Source of the DNA: Begonia masoniana
Lineage: Eukaryota > Streptophyta > Magnoliopsida > Cucurbitales > Begoniaceae
Length of the DNA: 64,000 nt
Assembly (NCBI GenBank): GCA_022432975.1
Contig: CM039505.1
Location: 25,241,825-25,305,824, forward strand
Direction of reading: 5' to 3'
The notes beneath the pieces were generated by a model. The model did not search any database. It was not told the DNA's origin and saw only the letters and a list, made by a program, of their open reading frames with translations. Within the stretch, counting starts at the first letter, position 1; every line of letters starts with the position of its first letter. Made by a program: the position numbers and the translations under genes. Shown here piece after piece: positions 1 to 12,044 of this stretch.

Positions 1-1125
1 CGGCAGATGTAGAGTGTTTAAGCCATCGGATGATGAAAGTGCTATTTTGTCGTCTAGCGATCGGCAGATGTAGAGTGTTTAAGCCATCGGATGATGAAAG
101 TGCTATTTTGTCGTCTAGCGATCGGCAGATGTAGAGTGTTTAAGCCATCGGATGATGAAAGTGCTATTTTGTCGTCTAGCGATCGGCAGATGTAGAGTGT
201 TTAAGCCATCGGATGATGAAAGTGCTATTTTGTCGTCTAGCGATCGGCAGATGTAGAGTGTTTAAGCCATCGGATGATGAAAGTGCTATTTTGTCGTCTA
301 GCGATCGGCAGATGTAGAGTGTTTAAGCCATCGGATGATGAAAGTGCTATTTTGTCGTCTAGCGATCGGCAGATGTAGAGTGTTTAAGCCATCGGATGAT
401 GAAAGTGCTATTTTGTCGTCTAGCGATCGGCAGATGTAGAGTGTTTAAGCCATCGGATGATGAAAGTGCTATTTTGTCGTCTAGCGATCGGCAGATGTAG
501 AGTGTTTAAGCCATCGGATGATGAAAGTGCTATTTTGTCGTCTAGCGATCGGCAGATGTAGAGTGTTTAAGCCATCGGATGATGAAAGTGCTATTTTGTC
601 GTCTAGCGATCGGCAGATGTAGAGTGTTTAAGCCATCGGATGATGAAAGTGCTATTTTGTCGTCTAGCGATCGGCAGATGTAGAGTGTTTAAGCCATCGG
701 ATGATGAAAGTGCTATTTTGTCGTCTAGCGATCGGCAGATGTAGAGTGTTTAAGCCATCGGATGATGAAAGTGCTATTTTGTCGTCTAGCGATCGGCAGA
801 TGTAGAGTGTTTAAGCCATCGGATGATGAAAGTGCTATTTTGTCGTCTAGCGATCGGCAGATGTAGAGTGTTTAAGCCATCGGATGATGAAAGTGCTATT
901 TTGTCGTCTAGCGATCGGCAGATGTAGAGTGTTTAAGCCATCGGATGATGAAAGTGCTATTTTGTCGTCTAGCGATCGGCAGATGTAGAGTGTTTAAGCC
1001 ATCGGATGATGAAAGTGCTATTTTGTCGTCTAGCGATCGGCAGATGTAGAGTGTTTAAGCCATCGGATGATGAAAGTGCTATTTTGTCGTCTAGCGATCG
1101 GCAGATGTAGAGTGTTTAAGCCATC
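1..1125. repeat. 61-bp satellite array, left block (about 18.4 copies)
   Basis: The same 61-bp unit runs head to tail from the window edge to 1125, and I see no substitution between copies. The unit contains ATCGGCAGATG, ATCGGATGATG and TTTGTCGTCTAGCGATCGG. It stops abruptly inside a retrotransposon gag sequence that continues from 1126. The identical unit returns at 8981-11771 on the other side of the same element, so the block is best read as the expanded 5' LTR of RT1, fused to gag by a deletion or an assembly join. Degenerate single units of the same sequence lie on the minus strand at about 39240-39690 inside a related LTR. Confidence 0.97.
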
Positions 1126-2622
1126 AAGAAGAAGGAGTTCATGAATCTACGACAAACTGGCTCTGTGACGGATTACATATGCAAATTTGATGCTTTATCA
1201 CGGTTTGCTCCCCGTATGATTGAGGATGACGAGGACAAGATTTACCAATTTGTTCAAGGACTGAAGCCGAGTTTGTACATGAAAGTAAAGACTGCTGGGA
1301 TACACAATGTACCTTATGGAGAAGTGACGGCTAAGGCCTTGGAGCTGGAAGAGGCGGAAATGACAGCATACGCACAGCGTGAGCAGCCAAGAAAATTCAC
1401 GAAGGATGCTCAGCCGCCACCACGTCAGAACAAAGGATGGCAACCGCAATAGAACAGGGGACCACAGCAACAACAACAAGGTATAAAGAGACCCCTCAAC
1501 CAAAATGATGACCAAGGAAAAGGGAAGAGGCCTCTGGCACCCTTATGCCCCACCTGTCAGAAGAACCACCCCGGCGAATGCAAGTTGCGTTCTGGCCGCT
1601 GTTTCAGATGTGATAAGGTTGGGCATATAGTCAGAGACTGCCCCATGCCGCCAGATCCGAACTGTGCAAGGGTAGCATCTAGAGTCTATGCAATGATGGA
1701 GGATGAGGAAGCCGTGCAGCATACAGTCATAACAGGTACCATTATGATCTGTGGTTTTGCTGCTTACACACTTATAGATACGGGAGCCACACACTCGTTT
1801 ATATCAACTTTGTTTGTATGCCAACACAACTTAAAACTTATACCAGCCGAAAGGCCATATGATGTTATGTTACCATCAGAGAAGTCCCTACATTCTGAAC
1901 AGATTGTTAAAGGTGATGTTGTGTCCTTAGGAAGTAAGAAACTATATGTAGAACTGATTGTAATTGACATGAAAGGATACGAGGTGATATTAGGAATGGA
2001 TTGGTTATTTAGGCATTATGCCACAATAAGTTGTAGATCTTGGATGGTTGATTTTCAACCCCCAAATGGTGATCATTATTCCTTCCAAGCTATTACTAAG
2101 ATAAGCAAAATACCGATTATATCCTCACTAGAAATTTACCGGTTACTGAAAAATGGTTGTGAGAGTTACTTAGCTAGCATAATGGATGTTTGGGTGAAGA
2201 ATAAGATAGAGTTACAAGATATCCCCATAGTCAGAGAGTTCTCTGAGGCGTTCTTAGATGATTTGCCAGGATTACCACAGGATAGAGAAATAGAGTTTGT
2301 AATAGATACGTACCCTGAGGCCTTACCCGTATCTAAGAATCCTTATCGGATGGCACCTGTTGAGCTGAAGGAGTTAAAGGTCCAATTACAGGAGTTAGTA
2401 GAAAAAGGATTTATACGCCCTAGCAGTTCCCCTTGGGGTGCACCTGTCTTATTTGTCAAGAAGAAAGATGGTTCCCTTAGAATGTGCATAGACTATAGGG
2501 AGCTAAATAAGTTGACAATCAAGAATAAGTACCCCTTACTTCGGATTGATGATTTGTTTGACCAATTGCAAGGAGCAAAGGTGTTTTCAAAAATAGGATT
2601 ACGTTGCGGTTATTACAACTGA
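1126..2622 (+). pseudogene. RT1 gag, protease and start of reverse transcriptase (broken)
   Basis: This is the first half of a Ty3/gypsy polyprotein. In order: the C-terminal part of the gag core (1126-1452, with the QGLK segment of this family), a CCHC zinc knuckle near 1600 ([15 protein letters not shown]), an aspartic protease ([10 protein letters not shown] near 1766) and the N-terminal part of reverse transcriptase ([19 protein letters not shown] near 2460). The frame is continuous except for a TAG at 1450-1452. Near 2614 a one-base deletion shifts the frame just before the T-rich tract. The motif-A aspartate expected in the KIDL block is glycine here (KIGL, near 2590), which removes a catalytic metal ligand. 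The start of gag, the primer binding site and a normal 5' LTR are missing because the 61-bp array abuts gag directly. Confidence 0.93.
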
Positions 2623-2637
2623 AGTTAGGAAGAGGAT

Positions 2638-2644
2638 TTTTTTT

Positions 2645-2684
<40 letters not shown>

Positions 2685-3400
2685 TTTTTTTTTTTTTATT
2701 TTTTTTTTTTTATTTTTTTTTTTTTGTTTTTTTTTTTTTATTTTTTTTTTTTATTTTTTTTTTTTTTGTTTTTTTTTTTTTATTTTTTTTTTTTTGTTTT
2801 TTTTTTTTTATTTTTTTTTTTTTGTTTTTTTTTTTTTATTTTTTTTTTTTTTATTTTTTTTTTTTTTTATTTTTTTTTTTTTTGTTTTTTTTTTTTTATT
2901 TTTTTTTTTTTTATTTTTTTTTTTTTATTTTTTTTTTTTTGTTTTTTTTTTTTTTATTTTTTTTTTTTTTATTTTTTTTTTTTTTTGTTTTTTTTTTTTT
3001 ATTTTTTTTTTTTTTATTTTTTTTTTTTTTTTGTTTTTTTTTTTTTATTTTTTTTTTTTTTATTTTTTTTTTTTTATTTTTTTTTTTTTGTTTTTTTTTT
3101 TTTGTTTTTTTTTTTTTATTTTTTTTTTTTTATTTTTTTTTTTTTTATTTTTTTTTTTTTGTTTTTTTTTTTTTGTTTTTTTTTTTTTTGTTTTTTTTTT
3201 TTTATTTTTTTTTTTTTGTTTTTTTTTTTTTTGTTTTTTTTTTTTTATTTTTTTTTTTTTGTTTTTTTTTTTTTTGTTTTTTTTTTTTTGTTTTTTTTTT
3301 TTTGTTTTTTTTTTTTTTGTTTTTTTTTTTTTATTTTTTTTTTTTATTTTTTTTTTTTTGTTTTTTTTTTTTTATTTTTTTTTTTTTATTTTTTTTTTTT
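2638..3400. repeat. T-rich tract replacing the RT-RNase H core of RT1
   Basis: For about 763 bases the plus strand is runs of 11-16 T separated by single A or G (a spacer roughly every 14 nt, no C). It begins exactly where the reverse transcriptase reading frame breaks off and ends where recognisable RNase H resumes. In the related element RT2 the same interval (about 34811-35535) is some 725 bp of ordinary coding sequence including the FIDD active site. The tract therefore substitutes for a domain of nearly the same length and does not simply add to it. Either a sequence or assembly artefact or a real low-complexity replacement could explain it. The poly-phenylalanine frames across it are meaningless. 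Confidence 0.9.
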
Positions 3401-5157
3401 TTTGCTTTGAAGATATGGAGACACTACTTATATGGACAGCAGTGTGAGGTGTTTTCTGACCATAAAAGTCTGAAGTATCTCTTTACACAAAAGGAATTGA
3501 ACATGAGGCAGAGGCGTTGGTTGGAATTTGTTAAGGATTACGACTTTGAGATCAAGTATCACCCGGGTAAGGCTCACTCTGTAGCTGACGCATTGAGCAG
3601 GATGTCAAAAACTATGCAATCCGTCGTGTCAACCATGTCTACACCTTTGAGGACAGAAGTTCAGAGGTTTGAATTGGAGATAGTTCCGGAGTTATCAACC
3701 TTGCTTGCCGATTTGACCATTCAACCAACGGTTTTGGAAAAGATCAAAGACGCACAACAGAAGGACTCTGAGGAGAATAACAGTATGGTGAACAAGGTGA
3801 AGGACACCACCTCCGAGTTTAGTCTTTCCAAGGATGGGATTCTGAAGTTTAGAAATAGATGGTATGTCCCTAATGATGAAGGATTACGTAAGCTAATCTT
3901 GGCTGAGGCGCATTCGTCTCCCTTTTCTGTGCATCCTGGAAGCATCAAGATGTATCGAGACTTGAAGTTACTCTATTGGTGGCCAAACTTAAAGAGAGAT
4001 GTTGCTAAGTATGTAGAGTCATGTTTAGTTTTCCAATAAGTTAAAGCCGAGCACCAATGTCCAGGAGGTACCCTTCAGCCTCTACCTATTCCTAAGTGGA
4101 AGTAGGAACACATAGCTATGGATTTCGTTGTAGGATTACCTAAGACAACTAAGGGACATGATAGTATTTGGGTTGTGATTGATAGACGGACGAAATCAGC
4201 CCATTTCTTACCAGTCAGGACAACTTACTCGATGGACCAGCTTGCTGATCTTTATGTACGAGAAGTTATTAGGTTGCATGGAATCCCTGCATCTATTGTC
4301 TCAGATCGTGACCCTAGATTCACCTCAAGGTTTTGGCAAAGCTTACAAGGCACATTAGGTACAAAGTTGTCTTTCAGCACTGCTTTCCACCCGCAGACAG
4401 ATGGTCAATCAGAAAGGACTATCCATATACTTGAGGATATGTTGAGGGCTTGTGTGCTAGAGTTCCAGACATCTTGGAGCCGATACCTACCCTTGGTTGA
4501 GTTCTCTTACAATAACAGTTATCAGTCCACCATCGGAATGGCACCTTATGAGGCGTTGTATGGTAGGAAATGTAGATCACCTCTGTATTGGGATGAAGTT
4601 GGGGAAGCAAAACTCCTAGGTCCCGAGATGTTGCAGCAGATGTCAGACAAGATTGCCACAATTAAAAAGAGAATGATTACTCACAAAGCCGACATAAAAG
4701 TTATGCAGACCAAAGGAGGAGAGACCTTGAATTTGCTGTTGGTGATGAAGTCTTCTTGAAGGTTTCACTGTTCAAAGGAGTACTAAGATTTGGCAGGAGG
4801 GGAAAGCTTAATCCACGATTTATTGGACCATTCCCTGTTTTGGCTAGAATCGGTAGTACAGCTTACAGACTGCAGTTGCTTCCATCATTGGATAAAGTTC
4901 ATAATGTTTTCCATGTGTCAATGTTAAGAAAATGTATACGGGACTCTACACAAGTTGTTAAACCAGTGGATTTTGAGATTGAGCTGACACTAATGTATGA
5001 AGAGAAGCGAGTGCAGATATTGGAATCCGCAGTTAAGACTCTGAGGAATAAAGAGATTCCGTTGGTCAAAGTCTTATGGAAGAATCATGGCATTGAAGAA
5101 GCCACTTGGGAGCGACGACAGGACATGTTAGACAAGTATCCAGAGTTATTTGTTTGA
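3401..5157 (+). pseudogene. RT1 RNase H end, integrase and chromodomain-like tail (broken)
   Basis: Recognisable in order: the C-terminal half of RNase H ([20 protein letters not shown] near 3455, then [14 protein letters not shown]), the integrase zinc-binding region ([10 protein letters not shown] near 3911), and the integrase core with MDFVVGLP at 4118, SDRDPRF near 4300 and the TDGQSER glutamate region near 4400. The tail ends with a chromodomain-like segment (PLVKVLWKNHGIEEATWE near 5060), which marks a chromovirus. Stops interrupt the frame at 4037 (TAA) and 4103 (TAG), and the frame shifts near 4690-4705, so no functional protein can be made. It is closely similar to RT2 pol at 35480-37293. 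Confidence 0.93.
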
Positions 5158-5183
5158 TCAATTTTCGGGGACGAAAATTTTGT

Positions 5184-5198
5184 TTTAGGAGGGGTGGA
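5184..5198 (+). other. RT1 polypurine tract
   Basis: The purine-rich stretch TTAGGAGGGGTGGA directly precedes the TGTAACACCCG start of the 3' LTR, 27 bases after the end of pol. This is the normal place for plus-strand priming in an LTR retrotransposon. Equivalent tracts precede the 3' LTRs of RT2 (37318-37332) and, on the minus strand, the gag-only element (28273-28285). Confidence 0.8.
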
Positions 5199-5359
5199 TG
5201 TAACACCCGACAACTTCAGCCAGGAGACGTCCTAACTGTATTAACGGTCATAAATATTCAATCTTCATGGTTTAGAGTTTTATACCAAGAATAATTAATT
5301 TTATGTGGATTTAAACTAGGTTGAGTGGCAAAGTTGTAATAATGGAGGGTGATGACCAA

Positions 5360-5367
5360 TATATAAA
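5360..5367 (+). promoter_or_regulatory. TATA box of the RT1 LTR promoter
   Basis: TATATAAA lies about 160 bp into the LTR and is followed within 30-50 bp by the conserved leader segment (CACTGTAGCCG). The same box sits in the homologous minus-strand LTR at 41451-41458. The transcription start (U3/R border) is inferred, not shown. Confidence 0.6.
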
Positions 5368-5521
5368 GAAAAAGGAAATGTTTTAAACCTCACTTGAACC
5401 ACTGTAGCCGACACCTTCCTTTTCGGCGATTTCTTCTCTCCCAAGCTCTTGCTCTCTGCTTTCAGCATACTCTCTTCGACGATCGGTTTCTCTGCCACCA
5501 CTCGACTACTCTGTGCCCGAG

Positions 5522-6006
5522 GTATGCAATAGACAACGTAGCTATCTGTTAGTTTGTTAGCCCTGTTTTCTACTCGGCATTAGAGTTTATGATCTTCCAA
5601 TGGCCGACTAATAATAAGGACATTTGAAATCTGAGAGTGGGAATGACTTTAGCTATTAAATCTTAGGATAACTTGAGATTAGAACTATTAGGATTTTTGT
5701 TTTAACTACTGCAATGTAAATGTTTAGGTGAAGAAGTTAAAGAGAAAGGAGCTCAAGTGCTAAGAAGACCAGGTAAGTGAATGTATTAAGATTTCCGGCT
5801 AATAGAACCCTACATCGTGGGAGTACTAGGTTGTTTTAGATGTCTAATGTTTACCTTATGATAATGAGCTTGTCTGCACTTGAAGGATTGATAAATGTTA
5901 TGAGTTATACTATTTGATGACCTGCTAGTGAATGTGAAGTTGTCTGCTCTGGTATGATCCTTGTCATAGTCCGATGGGCTAAAAGTTCTCATGTTCATGC
6001 ATCATG
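5522..6006 (+). other. LTR leader module of RT1: donor, acceptor, micro-exon, second donor
   Basis: Read as RNA, this part of the LTR has a donor-like GAG/GTATGC at 5522, an acceptor-like TGTTTAG ending at 5727, a 45-nt micro-exon (5728-5772) and a consensus donor CAG/GTAAGT at 5773. The block CCCTACATCG follows at about 5808, then CATGCATCATG at 5996. The same order recurs in the other LTRs. The second acceptor is absent because the segment between the 26-bp and 61-bp arrays is deleted. Splicing is inferred. Confidence 0.6.
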
Positions 6007-6245
6007 AATGATTCTCAATCATAAGAAAATGTTTTAATGCATGTTTTCCATGAACAGAATATGTATGTATATATGTATATATATAAGATTTATGCAACGT
6101 GGACTAAGTGAGGGTTGGGGGCGGTTCGGCGTATGTCACAGTCCAAAGAGGGACATATGAATACGACCCGCAGTAGGGAACAAGATCAAACTCACTGTCG
6201 AACCCCCTTTACCGGCACAAATCCTCTCTTGATCCACACAACTTA

Positions 6246-8988
6246 TATGAATGATGAATATGATCAATGACTATGAATGATGAATATGATCAATGACTAT
6301 GAATGATGAATATGATCAATGACTATGAATGATGAATATGATCAATGACTATGAATGATGAATATGATCAATGACTATGAATGATGAATATGATCAATGA
6401 CTATGAATGATGAATATGATCAATGACTATGAATGATGAATATGATCAATGACTATGAATGATGAATATGATCAATGACTATGAATGATGAATATGATCA
6501 ATGACTATGAATGATGAATATGATCAATGACTATGAATGATGAATATGATCAATGACTATGAATGATGAATATGATCAATGACTATGAATGATGAATATG
6601 ATCAATGACTATGAATGATGAATATGATCAATGACTATGAATGATGAATATGATCAATGACTATGAATGATGAATATGATCAATGACTATGAATGATGAA
6701 TATGATCAATGACTATGAATGATGAATATGATCAATGACTATGAATGATGAATATGATCAATGACTATGAATGATGAATATGATCAATGACTATGAATGA
6801 TGAATATGATCAATGACTATGAATGATGAATATGATCAATGACTATGAATGATGAATATGATCAATGACTATGAATGATGAATATGATCAATGACTATGA
6901 ATGATGAATATGATCAATGACTATGAATGATGAATATGATCAATGACTATGAATGATGAATATGATCAATGACTATGAATGATGAATATGATCAATGACT
7001 ATGAATGATGAATATGATCAATGACTATGAATGATGAATATGATCAATGACTATGAATGATGAATATGATCAATGACTATGAATGATGAATATGATCAAT
7101 GACTATGAATGATGAATATGATCAATGACTATGAATGATGAATATGATCAATGACTATGAATGATGAATATGATCAATGACTATGAATGATGAATATGAT
7201 CAATGACTATGAATGATGAATATGATCAATGACTATGAATGATGAATATGATCAATGACTATGAATGATGAATATGATCAATGACTATGAATGATGAATA
7301 TGATCAATGACTATGAATGATGAATATGATCAATGACTATGAATGATGAATATGATCAATGACTATGAATGATGAATATGATCAATGACTATGAATGATG
7401 AATATGATCAATGACTATGAATGATGAATATGATCAATGACTATGAATGATGAATATGATCAATGACTATGAATGATGAATATGATCAATGACTATGAAT
7501 GATGAATATGATCAATGACTATGAATGATGAATATGATCAATGACTATGAATGATGAATATGATCAATGACTATGAATGATGAATATGATCAATGACTAT
7601 GAATGATGAATATGATCAATGACTATGAATGATGAATATGATCAATGACTATGAATGATGAATATGATCAATGACTATGAATGATGAATATGATCAATGA
7701 CTATGAATGATGAATATGATCAATGACTATGAATGATGAATATGATCAATGACTATGAATGATGAATATGATCAATGACTATGAATGATGAATATGATCA
7801 ATGACTATGAATGATGAATATGATCAATGACTATGAATGATGAATATGATCAATGACTATGAATGATGAATATGATCAATGACTATGAATGATGAATATG
7901 ATCAATGACTATGAATGATGAATATGATCAATGACTATGAATGATGAATATGATCAATGACTATGAATGATGAATATGATCAATGACTATGAATGATGAA
8001 TATGATCAATGACTATGAATGATGAATATGATCAATGACTATGAATGATGAATATGATCAATGACTATGAATGATGAATATGATCAATGACTATGAATGA
8101 TGAATATGATCAATGACTATGAATGATGAATATGATCAATGACTATGAATGATGAATATGATCAATGACTATGAATGATGAATATGATCAATGACTATGA
8201 ATGATGAATATGATCAATGACTATGAATGATGAATATGATCAATGACTATGAATGATGAATATGATCAATGACTATGAATGATGAATATGATCAATGACT
8301 ATGAATGATGAATATGATCAATGACTATGAATGATGAATATGATCAATGACTATGAATGATGAATATGATCAATGACTATGAATGATGAATATGATCAAT
8401 GACTATGAATGATGAATATGATCAATGACTATGAATGATGAATATGATCAATGACTATGAATGATGAATATGATCAATGACTATGAATGATGAATATGAT
8501 CAATGACTATGAATGATGAATATGATCAATGACTATGAATGATGAATATGATCAATGACTATGAATGATGAATATGATCAATGACTATGAATGATGAATA
8601 TGATCAATGACTATGAATGATGAATATGATCAATGACTATGAATGATGAATATGATCAATGACTATGAATGATGAATATGATCAATGACTATGAATGATG
8701 AATATGATCAATGACTATGAATGATGAATATGATCAATGACTATGAATGATGAATATGATCAATGACTATGAATGATGAATATGATCAATGACTATGAAT
8801 GATGAATATGATCAATGACTATGAATGATGAATATGATCAATGACTATGAATGATGAATATGATCAATGACTATGAATGATGAATATGATCAATGACTAT
8901 GAATGATGAATATGATCAATGACTATGAATGATGAATATGATCAATGACTATGAATGATGAATATGATCAATGACTATGAATGATGAA
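6246..8988. repeat. 26-bp tandem array (105 copies plus a partial unit)
   Basis: The 26-bp unit (contains ATGAATGATG and ATATGATCAATG) repeats without visible change in register from 6246 to 8975, followed by 13 bases of a further unit. It lies inside the RT1 3' LTR. The homologous LTR on the minus strand has only a short degenerate run of CATAATCATT-type units at about 40220-40320, the likely seed. The array runs into the 61-bp array through shared ATGATGAA at 8981-8988. Confidence 0.97.
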
Positions 8989-11771
8989 AGTGCTATTTTG
9001 TCGTCTAGCGATCGGCAGATGTAGAGTGTTTAAGCCATCGGATGATGAAAGTGCTATTTTGTCGTCTAGCGATCGGCAGATGTAGAGTGTTTAAGCCATC
9101 GGATGATGAAAGTGCTATTTTGTCGTCTAGCGATCGGCAGATGTAGAGTGTTTAAGCCATCGGATGATGAAAGTGCTATTTTGTCGTCTAGCGATCGGCA
9201 GATGTAGAGTGTTTAAGCCATCGGATGATGAAAGTGCTATTTTGTCGTCTAGCGATCGGCAGATGTAGAGTGTTTAAGCCATCGGATGATGAAAGTGCTA
9301 TTTTGTCGTCTAGCGATCGGCAGATGTAGAGTGTTTAAGCCATCGGATGATGAAAGTGCTATTTTGTCGTCTAGCGATCGGCAGATGTAGAGTGTTTAAG
9401 CCATCGGATGATGAAAGTGCTATTTTGTCGTCTAGCGATCGGCAGATGTAGAGTGTTTAAGCCATCGGATGATGAAAGTGCTATTTTGTCGTCTAGCGAT
9501 CGGCAGATGTAGAGTGTTTAAGCCATCGGATGATGAAAGTGCTATTTTGTCGTCTAGCGATCGGCAGATGTAGAGTGTTTAAGCCATCGGATGATGAAAG
9601 TGCTATTTTGTCGTCTAGCGATCGGCAGATGTAGAGTGTTTAAGCCATCGGATGATGAAAGTGCTATTTTGTCGTCTAGCGATCGGCAGATGTAGAGTGT
9701 TTAAGCCATCGGATGATGAAAGTGCTATTTTGTCGTCTAGCGATCGGCAGATGTAGAGTGTTTAAGCCATCGGATGATGAAAGTGCTATTTTGTCGTCTA
9801 GCGATCGGCAGATGTAGAGTGTTTAAGCCATCGGATGATGAAAGTGCTATTTTGTCGTCTAGCGATCGGCAGATGTAGAGTGTTTAAGCCATCGGATGAT
9901 GAAAGTGCTATTTTGTCGTCTAGCGATCGGCAGATGTAGAGTGTTTAAGCCATCGGATGATGAAAGTGCTATTTTGTCGTCTAGCGATCGGCAGATGTAG
10001 AGTGTTTAAGCCATCGGATGATGAAAGTGCTATTTTGTCGTCTAGCGATCGGCAGATGTAGAGTGTTTAAGCCATCGGATGATGAAAGTGCTATTTTGTC
10101 GTCTAGCGATCGGCAGATGTAGAGTGTTTAAGCCATCGGATGATGAAAGTGCTATTTTGTCGTCTAGCGATCGGCAGATGTAGAGTGTTTAAGCCATCGG
10201 ATGATGAAAGTGCTATTTTGTCGTCTAGCGATCGGCAGATGTAGAGTGTTTAAGCCATCGGATGATGAAAGTGCTATTTTGTCGTCTAGCGATCGGCAGA
10301 TGTAGAGTGTTTAAGCCATCGGATGATGAAAGTGCTATTTTGTCGTCTAGCGATCGGCAGATGTAGAGTGTTTAAGCCATCGGATGATGAAAGTGCTATT
10401 TTGTCGTCTAGCGATCGGCAGATGTAGAGTGTTTAAGCCATCGGATGATGAAAGTGCTATTTTGTCGTCTAGCGATCGGCAGATGTAGAGTGTTTAAGCC
10501 ATCGGATGATGAAAGTGCTATTTTGTCGTCTAGCGATCGGCAGATGTAGAGTGTTTAAGCCATCGGATGATGAAAGTGCTATTTTGTCGTCTAGCGATCG
10601 GCAGATGTAGAGTGTTTAAGCCATCGGATGATGAAAGTGCTATTTTGTCGTCTAGCGATCGGCAGATGTAGAGTGTTTAAGCCATCGGATGATGAAAGTG
10701 CTATTTTGTCGTCTAGCGATCGGCAGATGTAGAGTGTTTAAGCCATCGGATGATGAAAGTGCTATTTTGTCGTCTAGCGATCGGCAGATGTAGAGTGTTT
10801 AAGCCATCGGATGATGAAAGTGCTATTTTGTCGTCTAGCGATCGGCAGATGTAGAGTGTTTAAGCCATCGGATGATGAAAGTGCTATTTTGTCGTCTAGC
10901 GATCGGCAGATGTAGAGTGTTTAAGCCATCGGATGATGAAAGTGCTATTTTGTCGTCTAGCGATCGGCAGATGTAGAGTGTTTAAGCCATCGGATGATGA
11001 AAGTGCTATTTTGTCGTCTAGCGATCGGCAGATGTAGAGTGTTTAAGCCATCGGATGATGAAAGTGCTATTTTGTCGTCTAGCGATCGGCAGATGTAGAG
11101 TGTTTAAGCCATCGGATGATGAAAGTGCTATTTTGTCGTCTAGCGATCGGCAGATGTAGAGTGTTTAAGCCATCGGATGATGAAAGTGCTATTTTGTCGT
11201 CTAGCGATCGGCAGATGTAGAGTGTTTAAGCCATCGGATGATGAAAGTGCTATTTTGTCGTCTAGCGATCGGCAGATGTAGAGTGTTTAAGCCATCGGAT
11301 GATGAAAGTGCTATTTTGTCGTCTAGCGATCGGCAGATGTAGAGTGTTTAAGCCATCGGATGATGAAAGTGCTATTTTGTCGTCTAGCGATCGGCAGATG
11401 TAGAGTGTTTAAGCCATCGGATGATGAAAGTGCTATTTTGTCGTCTAGCGATCGGCAGATGTAGAGTGTTTAAGCCATCGGATGATGAAAGTGCTATTTT
11501 GTCGTCTAGCGATCGGCAGATGTAGAGTGTTTAAGCCATCGGATGATGAAAGTGCTATTTTGTCGTCTAGCGATCGGCAGATGTAGAGTGTTTAAGCCAT
11601 CGGATGATGAAAGTGCTATTTTGTCGTCTAGCGATCGGCAGATGTAGAGTGTTTAAGCCATCGGATGATGAAAGTGCTATTTTGTCGTCTAGCGATCGGC
11701 AGATGTAGAGTGTTTAAGCCATCGGATGATGAAAGTGCTATTTTGTCGTCTAGCGATCGGCAGATGTAGAG
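8981..11771. repeat. 61-bp satellite array, right block (about 45.8 copies)
   Basis: The unit is the same as in 1-1125, in the same orientation, with no visible variation. The array ends in mid-unit (GATGTAGAGTG) directly against the TGTAACACC start of LTR A at 11772. No target duplication is found there, so the right border reflects a rearrangement or an assembly join, not a clean insertion. Confidence 0.97.
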
Positions 11772-12044
11772 TGTAACACCTGGTTCCATGGAACCAAGTC
11801 TTACTTCCTGCTAAAATAAATGACACACTTTAAATGATCATAGTAAAGGTAGGGTTATTGAATGACTAGACAAAGGGCATTAGAGTAAATTACCGTTTTT
11901 AAAAGTGGATACCGTATTTAAGGGAAGAGGGATTGGGTTTAATGAACTGTAGCCGCCACCATTTCACATTTTCCTCTTCGGGTTTTCATCTCAAGCAGCC
12001 GAGCTTTCTAGGTGATTTTCTTCGCCGATTCTCCTTCGACTTAG

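Larger units (their letters stand above)
5199..11771 (+). mobile_element. RT1 3' LTR, expanded by two satellite arrays
   Basis: The LTR starts TGTAACACCCG at 5199. Its first 1.05 kb matches, on the opposite strand, the solo LTR at 38983-41609 almost base for base: promoter region, leader and the GGTATGCAATAGAC donor region. It then runs into 105 copies of a 26-bp unit and about 46 copies of the 61-bp unit. In the related LTR the seeds of both arrays lie about 550 bp apart, so that spacer has been lost here. The natural 3' end is not seen, because LTR A begins immediately at 11772. Confidence 0.85.

Noticed and set aside
2604..3447. Open frames of 217-405 codons rich in phenylalanine
   Set aside because: They are only the T-rich tract read in three frames; the ends borrow codons from RT1 RNase H.
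6246..11771. CRISPR-like array
   Set aside because: The units are contiguous with no unique spacers, in a plant retrotransposon LTR; this is satellite DNA.
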